The translations under genes were made by a program, and so were the position numbers. This document shows positions 7,488-15,042 of a stretch of 19,772 nt of DNA, one piece after another. This DNA is from Thermodesulfobacteriota bacterium (GTDB lineage: Bacteria; Desulfobacterota; DSM-4660; Desulfatiglandales; Desulfatiglandaceae). The notes beneath the pieces were generated by a model that worked only from the letters and a program-made list of their open reading frames with translations, had not been told where the DNA came from and ran no database searches. The stretch is taken from assembly GCA_028278625.1 (NCBI GenBank), contig JANQDY010000186.1, positions 1-19,772 on the forward strand. Reading direction: 5' to 3'. Position 1 is the first letter of the stretch. Every line of letters starts with the position of its first letter.

Positions 7488-10400
7488 ATGACATCCATTA
7501 AAATCCGGTATCCTTATTTGTTGGCGGTATTTGTCCTTGTGGCGATACTCTTGTTCACCGCCTTCCACCTATCCCATATGGACACGGACATTACCCGGTA
7601 TCTGCCGGGGAACGATCCCGTGATCGCGGATGCCCAGCGGGTCTTCAGGAATCATCCCCTAAAGGACCGTTTGTTTATGGATATCGGCTTACAAAAAAGT
7701 GACCCGGCACTTCTAGTGCGTTGCGCCGGGTTTGTGAAGAAAAAACTGGCGGAAAGCGGTCTTTTTAGAAAGATCGGTTTTGAAGACTATGAGAAGGTGA
7801 TGCCGGATCTCCTTTCCCATGTGGTAAATCACCTGCCGGTTCTATTCGATGAGAGAGAACTTCGAAACAAGGTGGCGCCGCTCTTAACAGATGATAACAT
7901 CCATTTGCTGGTAATGGATCATTACCGCAAGCTGCTGGGACTCGGGGGGATCGGTCGTTCGGCAACCATGTCAAAGGATCCCCTGGCACTCTCCAACTTG
8001 GTTTTGGCCCGCCTCTCATCGCTCTCGCCATCCGGAAATGTTCGGTTCTTCGGTGGAGAACTCATTTCCTTGGATGGAAGGCATCTGCTGTTGATGGCCA
8101 CACCTTTGGGATCGGGGATGGATACTGCGCAGGCACGCCGGCTCAGTGCGCTTTTAGGTGGCATCGCCAAGGAGTTGGCTGATCGGTTCGGAAATGATGA
8201 AAATCGTGTTGGCTTTACGCCCATGGGTGCCTATCGGTCGGCCCTGGACAATGAAGTCATTGCCAGGGAAGACAGTGGACGGGCCATACTCCTGGCGAGC
8301 CTGGGAATCGCGTTGCTGCTGGTTTTTTCATTTCCAAGGCCTCTTCTGGGGCTTTTTGCCTTTTTGCCGGCCCTCTTTGGGTCTGCCGCCGCTTTTTTCG
8401 TGCTCTCCCTGTGGGAACGATCTGTTTCCATCATGGCGCTGGGTTTTGGCGGTGCCATTGTTGCTATCACCGTGGACCATGGTATTGCCTTTCTTCTTTT
8501 TCTGGATCGTCCGGAGAAGACGAGGGGAAAAATGGCAGCTAAAGAGATCCGTTCCGTGGGGCTCGCAACCGCTCTTACCACCATGGGCGCTTTCGGTGCG
8601 CTGACCTTCTCCGGTTTTCCCATTTTTGAGCAACTGGGCCTTTTTACGGCCATGGGTATCGGATTCTCATTCCTTTTTGTTCATCTGGTCTTTCCCCTCA
8701 TTTTCAAGGAGATGCCGCCGGCCCCGAACCGGCCCCTTCCCCTTCGGAGAGGGGTGGCGGCCTTGACCCGATTCGGCAAAAAAGGGGCGCTTTTCATGGC
8801 CATTCTGGGATTTGTGATGCTATTTCTGGCACGGCCCGGGTTTTATGTGAGTTTAGACGCCATGAACACCGTAAGCGATGAAACCCTCGCCGCCCAACAG
8901 AGATTCAGCAACGCCTGGGGTGAAGGCATCTTCAGGAACATCTTCCTCATGACCGAGGGAAAAAGCATCGCCGATCTTCAAACCGCGGGAGACCGGATGC
9001 TGCCATTGGTACACCGGGATCTTTTGTCGGGCGCCCTTGCAGGCGGATTCATTCCGGCCATGGTTTTCCCTGGAGTAGAGCGCGCAAGAGATAATTTTTC
9101 CGCATGGCGGTCTTTCTGGACCTCGGAACGGATCCATGGGTTGAAGAGGAAATTGGGGCAGGCTTCCGCGGAGGTGGGTTTCAGTGACAGAGCCTTTTCT
9201 CCCTTTCTTGAAATGCTTGAGGGATATCACGATCCAGCCACCGGCACGACAATCGATCCGGAATTCCTTGAAATGATGGGTATTACCCAAGAATCCCATG
9301 GGGCCCCATGGGTACAGTTCTCAAATTTCAAACCCGGACAGGCCTATGACGCCCAATCTTTCTATGACCGGTATTCCCATCTGGGCAAAATATTCGACCC
9401 CGCCTTCTTTTCAGAGAAGTTGGGAGCGCTGCTCTTTGGAACTTTCCTGAAGATGCTGTGGATTATCGGTTCAAGCGTTGTGGTACTCCTTTTTCTCTAT
9501 TTTCTGGACTGGCGCATGGTATTGGCGGCCCTAATGCCCGTGTTGTTTGCCATGGTGTGCACCCTTGGTACCCTGCACCTTTTGGGGCGCCCCCTGGATA
9601 TTCCGGGATTGATGCTTTCCATCGTCGTGATCGGAATGGGGATTGATTACTCCCTGTTCATGGTAAGGGCCTATCAAAGGTATGGCACGCAAACGCATCC
9701 TTCGTTCGGGTTGGTTCGAATGGCCGTCTTTATGGCGGGCTTTTCCACCATTATCGGATTCGGGGCGTTGTGTTTCTCACGGCATGCCCTCTTAAAAAGC
9801 GCGGGTCTCACATCGCTTATGGGGATCTCCTATTCTCTGTTGGGCGCTTTTGTTCTCTTGCCCCCGGTCCTCGAATTCATATTGAACAGGCCCTTCAAAA
9901 AGACCGAAAAGCCTCTTACCGTTTTCCGGGGAGTCCGGAGGCGGTTTTGCAACATGGACGCCTACCCCAGATCCTTTGTCCGGTTTAAAATGCTGATGGA
10001 TCCCATGTTCAAGGAATTACCCCGGTTTTGTGATGCCGATTTGAATCCCAAGATCATTCTGGATATCGGTACCGGTTACGGCATTCCGGCCTGCTGGCTT
10101 CTTGAACGATTCCCCGAAGCAAAGGTATTCGGCATTGAACCGGATATCGAAAGGGTTCGCATTGCATCAAGGGCGGTTGGGGAGGAGGGCCAAGTGACGC
10201 GGGGGGCCGCTCCCCAAATTCCAACAGTCCCGGCGCCGGCGGACCTGGCGATGATGCTGGATATGACACACTATTTATCGGATGAAGATTTTTCTTTGAC
10301 CTTGAAGCGGCTTTTCACGAATCTGGATGGCGGCGGGCGACTTCTTATCCGTGTGGTCGTCCCCCGGGAGGGCCACCATTCACTCCTATGGAAACTGGAA

Positions 10401-10553
10401 AAGGCCAGACTCAGACTTTCCGACACACCGTTCTATAACCGATCCCTTGGAAAAATTCTGAAACTGATCAATGAGGCCGGTTTTGGGATAAGGGAGAACA
10501 TCCCTTCAGGATCAACGGGTGAGTCCGTCTGGTTGATGGCTGAAAAAGGCTGA
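7488..10553 (+). CDS. MMPL/RND-superfamily exporter fused to a C-terminal SAM-dependent methyltransferase
   Basis: The first roughly 800 residues have the MMPL/HAE3-type layout: TM1 (about 9-28), a periplasmic domain (30-260), a TM bundle (about 265-408) with the conserved GGAIVAITVDHGIAFLL segment, another TM (433-452), a second periplasmic domain (to about 650), and a second bundle (654-800) with VVIGMGIDYSLFMVRAYQRYG. Residues about 815-1021 form a class I methyltransferase: motif I ILDIGTGYGIP (from about 856), an acidic FGIEPD strand end, and a later GGGRLLIRVVVP strand. MMPL proteins move lipids, polyketides or polyenes across the inner membrane. The fusion suggests that export and methylation act on one product, but the substrate is unknown. 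The stop is 11 bases before the deacetylase, implying an operon. The open frame is continuous, with no sign of an internal start. Confidence 0.88.
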   Translation: MTSIKIRYPYLLAVFVLVAILLFTAFHLSHMDTDITRYLPGNDPVIADAQRVFRNHPLKDRLFMDIGLQKSDPALLVRCAGFVKKKLAESGLFRKIGFEDYEKVMPDLLSHVVNHLPVLFDERELRNKVAPLLTDDNIHLLVMDHYRKLLGLGGIGRSATMSKDPLALSNLVLARLSSLSPSGNVRFFGGELISLDGRHLLLMATPLGSGMDTAQARRLSALLGGIAKELADRFGNDENRVGFTPMGAYRSALDNEVIAREDSGRAILLASLGIALLLVFSFPRPLLGLFAFLPALFGSAAAFFVLSLWERSVSIMALGFGGAIVAITVDHGIAFLLFLDRPEKTRGKMAAKEIRSVGLATALTTMGAFGALTFSGFPIFEQLGLFTAMGIGFSFLFVHLVFPLIFKEMPPAPNRPLPLRRGVAALTRFGKKGALFMAILGFVMLFLARPGFYVSLDAMNTVSDETLAAQQRFSNAWGEGIFRNIFLMTEGKSIADLQTAGDRMLPLVHRDLLSGALAGGFIPAMVFPGVERARDNFSAWRSFWTSERIHGLKRKLGQASAEVGFSDRAFSPFLEMLEGYHDPATGTTIDPEFLEMMGITQESHGAPWVQFSNFKPGQAYDAQSFYDRYSHLGKIFDPAFFSEKLGALLFGTFLKMLWIIGSSVVVLLFLYFLDWRMVLAALMPVLFAMVCTLGTLHLLGRPLDIPGLMLSIVVIGMGIDYSLFMVRAYQRYGTQTHPSFGLVRMAVFMAGFSTIIGFGALCFSRHALLKSAGLTSLMGISYSLLGAFVLLPPVLEFILNRPFKKTEKPLTVFRGVRRRFCNMDAYPRSFVRFKMLMDPMFKELPRFCDADLNPKIILDIGTGYGIPACWLLERFPEAKVFGIEPDIERVRIASRAVGEEGQVTRGAAPQIPTVPAPADLAMMLDMTHYLSDEDFSLTLKRLFTNLDGGGRLLIRVVVPREGHHSLLWKLEKARLRLSDTPFYNRSLGKILKLINEAGFGIRENIPSGSTGESVWLMAEKG
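9295..9312. repeat. Perfect 18-bp palindrome inside the MMPL gene
   Basis: CCCATGGGGCCCCATGGG reads identically on both strands and encodes part of ESHGAPWV in the second periplasmic region. Flanking bases do not extend the symmetry. It may be chance. Confidence 0.6.
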
Positions 10554-10564
10554 CGGTGATTTGA

Positions 10565-11356
10565 TTGTCTTCTAAACCCCACAAACTTGGCCTCGTCTGT
10601 TTTTCAGCCGCTTCCCTGTTGGCCTTTTACGATGCGACCGTTGCCGCAGCACCGCTGCTCCTGTTCGTGGGTGTCTGCATGGCGGCGCCCCTGGTGCCGC
10701 GACTCGGTTTTTTCCTTCCCATCGTCAGCCGTGGAAAATCCGGTGAAAAGGGGGTGAGCCTCACCTTTGATGACGGTCCCGATCCGTTCACGACGCCGTT
10801 GCTGCTGGCACTTCTCGACCGCCACGGGGTTAAAGCCACTTTCTTTGTTGTTGGAAAAAAGGCAGCGGCCCATCCCCGGTTAATTGAAACAATACTTGAA
10901 CGAGGACATCAGATTGGAAACCATTCCTTTAGCCATGACAACCTGATGATGCTGAAAAGCAGAAGGCGCCTCTTGAGAGAAATCAGGGCAGCACAGGATG
11001 CCCTGGCGTATTTCCGTATCAGACCCCTGGCGTTTCGACCGCCCGTGGGCATTACGAATCCCAAGCTTTCGGGGGTGCTTCAGGAATTGGGGATGGTCAC
11101 CGTTAATTTCACTTGCCGGGGGAGGGACATGGGGAACAGACGACTGGGAGGGCTTTCGGACCGTGTGCTCAATTGTCTAAAGCAGGGTCATATCATCGCG
11201 CTTCATGACACCATGCCGAAAAAGAGTGGTGAATTAGAGCGCTGGTTGCATGAAATCGACCGCATCTTGATGGGCATCAGGGACCGGAATTTGAAAGTGC
11301 TCTCCCTCCAGGAACTTATTGGGCAACCGGTAATGATTCCCATGGAGAAGGCGTAA
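10565..11356 (+). CDS. Polysaccharide deacetylase family (NodB-homology) protein, membrane-anchored
   Basis: A carbohydrate esterase 4 fold is clear: motif 1 TFDDGPD (D69 catalytic base, D70 metal), motif 2 NHSFSH (H120, H124 metal), motif 3 RPPVG (158-162), and motif 5 LHD (213-215). Family members remove N-acetyl groups from peptidoglycan, chitin-like or exopolysaccharide sugars. Residues 8-53 are hydrophobic and look like one or two membrane segments, placing the catalytic domain in the periplasm. The start is TTG at 10565 with GGTGA five bases upstream; the only early ATG (residue 39) would remove the membrane region. It follows the MMPL-methyltransferase gene by 11 bases, so it may modify a glycosylated product of the same pathway. 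The substrate is unknown. Confidence 0.9.
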   Translation: MSSKPHKLGLVCFSAASLLAFYDATVAAAPLLLFVGVCMAAPLVPRLGFFLPIVSRGKSGEKGVSLTFDDGPDPFTTPLLLALLDRHGVKATFFVVGKKAAAHPRLIETILERGHQIGNHSFSHDNLMMLKSRRRLLREIRAAQDALAYFRIRPLAFRPPVGITNPKLSGVLQELGMVTVNFTCRGRDMGNRRLGGLSDRVLNCLKQGHIIALHDTMPKKSGELERWLHEIDRILMGIRDRNLKVLSLQELIGQPVMIPMEKA

Positions 11357-11387
11357 AAAGAAAAATCATGCCCCACGGAAAAATAGC

Positions 11388-11416
11388 TTGACAGGCAATG
11401 GGAAATGGTTTATCAA
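11388..11416 (+). promoter_or_regulatory. Sigma70-type promoter of the S24 repressor gene
   Basis: Consensus -35 TTGACA (11388-11393), a 17-base spacer, and -10 TATCAA (11411-11416). The distance to the ATG at 11457 leaves a leader of about 35 bases. The promoter core carries the first of two GTTTAT repeats, consistent with autoregulation. Confidence 0.7.
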
Positions 11417-11434
11417 AGTTAACAATCTGTTTAT
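11408..11434 (+). promoter_or_regulatory. Paired GTTTAT repeats, possible repressor operator
   Basis: GTTTAT occurs at 11408-11413, overlapping the -10, and again at 11429-11434, 21 bases later (two helical turns), with a GTTAAC palindrome between. A similar pair in reverse orientation lies before the next small gene. Operator function is inferred from position and repetition only. Confidence 0.4.
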
Positions 11435-11456
11435 ATTTATCATCTTTGGGGCGTTT

Positions 11457-12107
11457 ATGGTTTTCCATGGGTTTGACGCATTTTTTAAACGGGTGACAAG
11501 AGAAACGGACATAAGATCTCAAACCGATCTGGCCGCCGTTTTGGGAATCAATCGATCCGCCGTCACTCAGGCCAAGAAGAAAGGAACCGTTCCCGCCGGG
11601 TGGGTTCTAGGACTTTCGCGGTCCTTCGGATTGAATCCCGACTGGCTTGAAAGAGGGGTCGGCAATCCGAAAAAAGGGAGCGCAAACGAAGACTCGGAAT
11701 TTGCTAAAATCCCGAAAGTAAAGGCCCGATTGTGTGCGGGAGACGGTTCCTTTGAAGTTGGGTCCGATATTGAGGGCTTCTATGCTTTCAGAAAAGACTG
11801 GCTGAGCCGGAAAGGGAGCGCCGGTTCCATGGTTTTGATGGACATCTTCGGAAACAGCATGACCCCCGAGTTGAAGGACGGTGATACGGTTCTGGTGGAT
11901 GAAGCGCAGAAAGCCATCATTGCCGGTGCCCTTTATGCGGTTGGCATTGAGGATACGGTAATGGTCAAGCGGGTGGAAAAGCACCCCAGCAGTCTTGTGC
12001 TTCAAAGCGACAACAAGGACTATGCACCGATTTTTCTTAAAGAGGAGGAAATGAACAAGGCCAGGATTATCGGAAAAGTGGTATGGGTCGCCAGGGAGTA
12101 CCGGTGA
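11457..12107 (+). CDS. LexA/CI-like transcriptional repressor (helix-turn-helix plus S24 autoprotease)
   Basis: The N-terminus (about 18-64) is a CI-repressor-type helix-turn-helix: TDLAAVLGINRSAVTQAKKKGTVPAGWV followed by GLNPDWLERG. Residues about 85-216 are an S24 peptidase domain with catalytic S134 (GNSMTP) and K171 (VMVKRVEK), exactly 37 residues apart as in LexA. A potential self-cleavage bond A94-G95 lies in RLCAGDGSF, so the protein should be inactivated by RecA-stimulated autoproteolysis on DNA damage. The ATG at 11457 has GGGG six bases upstream. A longer frame from TTG 11388 is unlikely because that TTG is the promoter -35. No integrase or structural phage gene is nearby, so it is a solitary repressor or a phage remnant. 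It precedes a small Cys-rich gene whose promoter carries similar repeats. Confidence 0.9.
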   Translation: MVFHGFDAFFKRVTRETDIRSQTDLAAVLGINRSAVTQAKKKGTVPAGWVLGLSRSFGLNPDWLERGVGNPKKGSANEDSEFAKIPKVKARLCAGDGSFEVGSDIEGFYAFRKDWLSRKGSAGSMVLMDIFGNSMTPELKDGDTVLVDEAQKAIIAGALYAVGIEDTVMVKRVEKHPSSLVLQSDNKDYAPIFLKEEEMNKARIIGKVVWVAREYR

Positions 12108-12139
12108 TGAATCTTCGGAATATTTTTTTGCCTGGAATG

Positions 12140-12174
12140 TTAATGTTAATAAACTAAGCGATATAAAAATAAAC
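12140..12174 (+). promoter_or_regulatory. AT-rich promoter with inverted-orientation GTTTAT repeats before the small Cys-rich gene
   Basis: -10-like TATAAA (12162-12167) with a poor -35 TTAATG (12140-12145, 16-base spacer). ATAAAC, the complement of GTTTAT, occurs at 12149-12154 and 12169-12174, 20 bases apart and flanking the -10. TGTTAA is repeated just upstream. This mirrors the layout at the S24 repressor promoter, suggesting a common regulator. Confidence 0.4.
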
Positions 12175-12217
12175 AAATTGAAAATGAAGTTTTAGAAGGT
12201 ACAAGGAGGTAAAGAAA

Positions 12218-12382
12218 ATGCAAGAAAGATTTTGTGGGTGCGGATTTCCGGTTTGGGTGCAGTATTGCTTTTCCGATGCCAGATGCCAAACCCTTTTCTG
12301 GTCTAGAAGCGATCACATGAGGGAAAATCTGCATAGATGCCCCTGCTGTTTTAAGATCCTTAACATCAACGAGATTCCCTGA
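12218..12382 (+). CDS. Small Cys-rich (zinc-ribbon-like) protein, 54 residues
   Basis: A short gene with a textbook ribosome binding site (AAGGAGG seven to eight bases before the ATG). Its product has seven cysteines in 54 residues: C6 and C8 in FCGCGFP, C17, C23, then C41/C43/C44 in RCPCCFK. The two end knuckles, CGCG and CPCC, could form a single zinc ribbon. It has no signal peptide or membrane segment, so it is presumably cytosolic and could bind nucleic acid or protein. It lies 110 bases after the S24 repressor gene in an AT-rich stretch with candidate operators, so it may be under that repressor's control. I do not recognise a family and assign no function. Confidence 0.7.
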   Translation: MQERFCGCGFPVWVQYCFSDARCQTLFWSRSDHMRENLHRCPCCFKILNINEIP

Positions 12383-12474
12383 AGCGTGGGGATCGGGAAA
12401 AGGCCTCTTTACGAATGCTCTCCATATCTGTTACTTTTGCCGTTTAGGGGGATATGACTGAATATGGAGGAGAT

Positions 12475-14010
12475 ATGACCGAAAGGCCAGCCAGGACGTT
12501 TCGGAAAGACCTAGCCAAGCCGGAGAGCTTTGTGATCACCCTGGAACTGGTGCCCGGGGAACAGTCCCGGGGCCGTTCCGTGGATACCGTGATGTCGATT
12601 GCGGAAAATGCCTTGGCTGACGGCAGAATATCGGCGGTGAGTATCACGGACAACCCGGGCGGGCACCCCTCGCTGAGCCCTGATGTTCTGGGACGTGAAA
12701 TCATTCGAAAAGGGATGGATGTCATCGTTCACTTTACGTGCCGCGACCAAAACCGGGTGGGTTTGGAAAGCCGGGCCCTTCAATTGGGACATATGGGAAT
12801 TCGAAATATCCTGGCGCTGACCGGTGATTTTTCAGGGGAAGGATTCGCCGGAAAAGGAGCCCCGGTTTTTGACCTCGATTCCGTCGGCCTTCTGGTCATG
12901 CTCAAAATGATGGGGGAGGGCACCCTGGCTGTGGGTGATCGGGAAAATTTTTTCGTGGGATGCGCGGTCTCTCCTTTTAAACAAACCGAGGAAGAGGTTT
13001 TTTGCCAATATGCCAAAATGCAGAAAAAAATCAGGGCAGCGGCCGCATTTGCCATCACACAGCTGGGGTTTGACGTCAGGAAGTTTCATGAACTGATTTG
13101 TGTTCAGCGGGATTTGCACATTCATACCCCCACCTTGGGATCGGTCTATGTTCTGACGCCGGGAGCGGCAAAAGTCATGGCCAACGGCCGGGTTCCCGGG
13201 GCCGTTGTGACACCGGAATTGCTCAGAAGCGTCCGGCGGGAGTGGCACAATAAGAAGAGCGGACATCAGGCAGCGGTGGAACGTTCGGCAAAGCTCTTGG
13301 TGGTGCTTAAGGGACTTGGGTACAAAGGGGCCCATATTGGCGGCATTCATCACAGCTTCGATACCCTGGCTCAGATTCTGGATCGCGCGGCGCGGATTGA
13401 ACATCGGTGGCGGGATTTTGTGCCCGAATTCGATTTTCCCCAGAAAAACGGCTTCTACCGGTATGCCAGGGATCCAAAGACCGGACTCTGCAGTACCAAA
13501 CGGAATCCGACAGTCAGCCGCATTTCGAAAGGCGAGAAGATGCTTTTTGGGGTATATCGGGAAGTCCACCGTACCTTTTTCAGCCATGATGCCCTCTTTT
13601 CGGGATTTTACAGGCGCCTCTGCACCAGGCTCGAGAGACGGCCCTTTGGGTATCTCTTTACCAAAACCCTAGAGGACATCTCAAAAAAGATGCTTTTTTC
13701 CTGCCGGGAATGCGGGGATTGCGGCCTTCAACATCTGGCCTTTTTCTGCCCTGAATCCCAGTGCCCGAAACACACGCGAAACGGCCCCTGCGGTGGGAGC
13801 CGGGAAGGCCGTTGCGAGGTGCATCCGGATCGCTACTGTGTATGGTTTAAGGCGTACAGGCGGTGGGCAGCCATCGGCAGACCCGACAACATCGATCAGG
13901 GATTCATTCCACCCCGCAATTGGGAACTGGATAAAAGCTCTTCGTGGATCAACTTCCACCTTGGCAAGGACCATCAGGGATCACCTTCGCTCAAAGCACC
14001 TGAGGACTAA
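12475..14010 (+). CDS. Methylenetetrahydrofolate reductase fused to MTHFR C-terminal (MTHFR_C) Cys-rich domain
   Basis: Residues about 12-320 are a MetF-type flavin-dependent reductase TIM barrel: early FVITLELVPGEQSRG, SITDNPGG, HFTCRDQNR, ILALTGDF, and FFVGCAVSPF. This domain reduces 5,10-methylene-THF to methyl-THF, for methionine synthesis or the methyl branch of the Wood-Ljungdahl pathway. Residues about 400-490 match the MTHFR_C domain: C410-x2-C413-x2-C416, C425, C430-PK, GPCGG (C439), C447, C455-VW, a likely zinc or iron-sulphur site. In many acetogens and sulphate reducers this domain is on a separate MetV subunit; here it is fused. The ATG at 12475 follows GGAGG by four bases; an ATG at 12454 would add seven residues. 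No other pathway gene is adjacent. Confidence 0.9.
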   Translation: MTERPARTFRKDLAKPESFVITLELVPGEQSRGRSVDTVMSIAENALADGRISAVSITDNPGGHPSLSPDVLGREIIRKGMDVIVHFTCRDQNRVGLESRALQLGHMGIRNILALTGDFSGEGFAGKGAPVFDLDSVGLLVMLKMMGEGTLAVGDRENFFVGCAVSPFKQTEEEVFCQYAKMQKKIRAAAAFAITQLGFDVRKFHELICVQRDLHIHTPTLGSVYVLTPGAAKVMANGRVPGAVVTPELLRSVRREWHNKKSGHQAAVERSAKLLVVLKGLGYKGAHIGGIHHSFDTLAQILDRAARIEHRWRDFVPEFDFPQKNGFYRYARDPKTGLCSTKRNPTVSRISKGEKMLFGVYREVHRTFFSHDALFSGFYRRLCTRLERRPFGYLFTKTLEDISKKMLFSCRECGDCGLQHLAFFCPESQCPKHTRNGPCGGSREGRCEVHPDRYCVWFKAYRRWAAIGRPDNIDQGFIPPRNWELDKSSSWINFHLGKDHQGSPSLKAPED

Positions 14011-14049
14011 ATAAGGATGCGGCGTCTTTTCGTAAAGATGGCACCACGG

Positions 14050-14078
14050 TTGACGCTGATCTCCTGACTGCTTATAAT
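14050..14078 (+). promoter_or_regulatory. Near-consensus sigma70 promoter
   Basis: -35 TTGACG (14050-14055), exactly 17 bases, then perfect -10 TATAAT (14073-14078). Transcription should start near 14085, about 27 bases before the ATG of the exported toastrack-like protein. It is the best promoter match in the window. Confidence 0.8.
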
Positions 14079-14111
14079 AGGGAGACGTTTGAGTATTTGG
14101 AGGACCGAAAG

Positions 14112-15029
14112 ATGGTAAAAAAACTCTTCATTATCAATGGGTTGCTCATTGCGGCATTCCTTTTGAGCGTCGTTGATGTGTCTGCGGCCAAATACGAGGA
14201 GGAATTTGTTTTGCGGCCCGACACCGTCTTTCAAACCGGTGTCAGCAAACTGGATTTGCGCTTCACCATACGAAATGCCAGAGTTTTAATAACCCAATCG
14301 GATGACCCGGATCTTGTTGTGAGGGTTTTGGTCAAATTCGACGGCGATGCGCTTCTGCCCGTATTCTCTGAAGGTGTTTTGGAAGGCGCTTATTCAGTGG
14401 GAATTTCATCCAGCGCAGAGGCGGCAAAGGGAGCGGAAACCACTTTGCATGATTGGGAGATTCAGATTGGCAGGTACGATCTGGAAACCGATTTGACCCT
14501 CGATTTTGCGGGTGTCCAGGCAGACATGGATCTGGGGGGAATGCCCCTTTCCGGGGTCGTTATGGGTCTGAAAGGGACCCGGACAAGACTCAATTTCAGC
14601 GGACCGACGCCAAACAGTGTGACCAGCCTGAACATTATATGCGAGGGTACTTTCCTTCAAGGAGCCAACATTGGACAGACCGCCTTTGAGGCATTTCAAT
14701 TAAGTGCCGCGGGTAGCAGCCTCGATCTCGATTTCGCCGGAGCCTACGCCCCGGGTGACTACAGTGCGGATTTCAAGTTGGCCGGGTGCAGCGGCAATAT
14801 CAACCTCCCCATATCGGCGGGTGCCCTTGTTGTTCACCAACCGGCCAATCGGTCCGTTGATCTGGCGGGCGGCGGATGGTCCCAAGAGCCGGTGGATTCC
14901 TCCGACGCCTACAAAACAGAAGACTATGAGGAAATGGCATCCAGGATTAATCTCCGTGTGGCCTCGAACGGCACAACCATACGCGTCAGGCGAGAAGGGA
15001 CGAATCTAAACTACCAGCTCTCCTACTGA
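14112..15029 (+). CDS. Exported protein with toastrack-like (DUF4097/adhesin-like) beta-repeat region
   Basis: A 305-residue protein with a clear Sec signal peptide (MVKKLFIINGLLIAAFLLSVVDVSAA, likely cut near residue 25 or 26). The mature part alternates short hydrophobic strands with Gly and Asp turns: LTLDFAGVQADMDLGGMPLSGVVMGL, RTRLNFSGPTP, LDLDFAGAYAPGDYSADF, and SGNINLPISAGALVVH. This is the pattern of the toastrack fold found in DUF4097/LiaF-like and putative adhesin proteins. It is probably periplasmic or surface-exposed. The ATG at 14112 has GGAGG eight bases upstream and a strong promoter; an in-frame TTG at 14097 overlaps that site and is rejected. It converges on the decahaem cytochrome gene with a 13-base gap. 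The fold is an inference from sequence pattern; the function is unknown. Confidence 0.8.
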   Translation: MVKKLFIINGLLIAAFLLSVVDVSAAKYEEEFVLRPDTVFQTGVSKLDLRFTIRNARVLITQSDDPDLVVRVLVKFDGDALLPVFSEGVLEGAYSVGISSSAEAAKGAETTLHDWEIQIGRYDLETDLTLDFAGVQADMDLGGMPLSGVVMGLKGTRTRLNFSGPTPNSVTSLNIICEGTFLQGANIGQTAFEAFQLSAAGSSLDLDFAGAYAPGDYSADFKLAGCSGNINLPISAGALVVHQPANRSVDLAGGGWSQEPVDSSDAYKTEDYEEMASRINLRVASNGTTIRVRREGTNLNYQLSY

Positions 15030-15042
15030 AGCCCCTAATGAC

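Noticed and set aside
11388..11456. Upstream TTG start extending the S24 repressor by 23 residues
   Set aside because: The TTG is part of the TTGACA -35 box, the extra residues are not family-like, and the ATG at 11457 has a suitable upstream GGGG.
11457..12382. Prophage
   Set aside because: Only a CI-like repressor is present; no integrase, attachment repeat, or structural or lysis genes were seen on either side.
12832..13587. 251-residue minus-strand ORF
   Set aside because: Antisense shadow of the well-supported MetF-MTHFR_C gene; its translation matches no family I recognise and has no ribosome binding site evidence.
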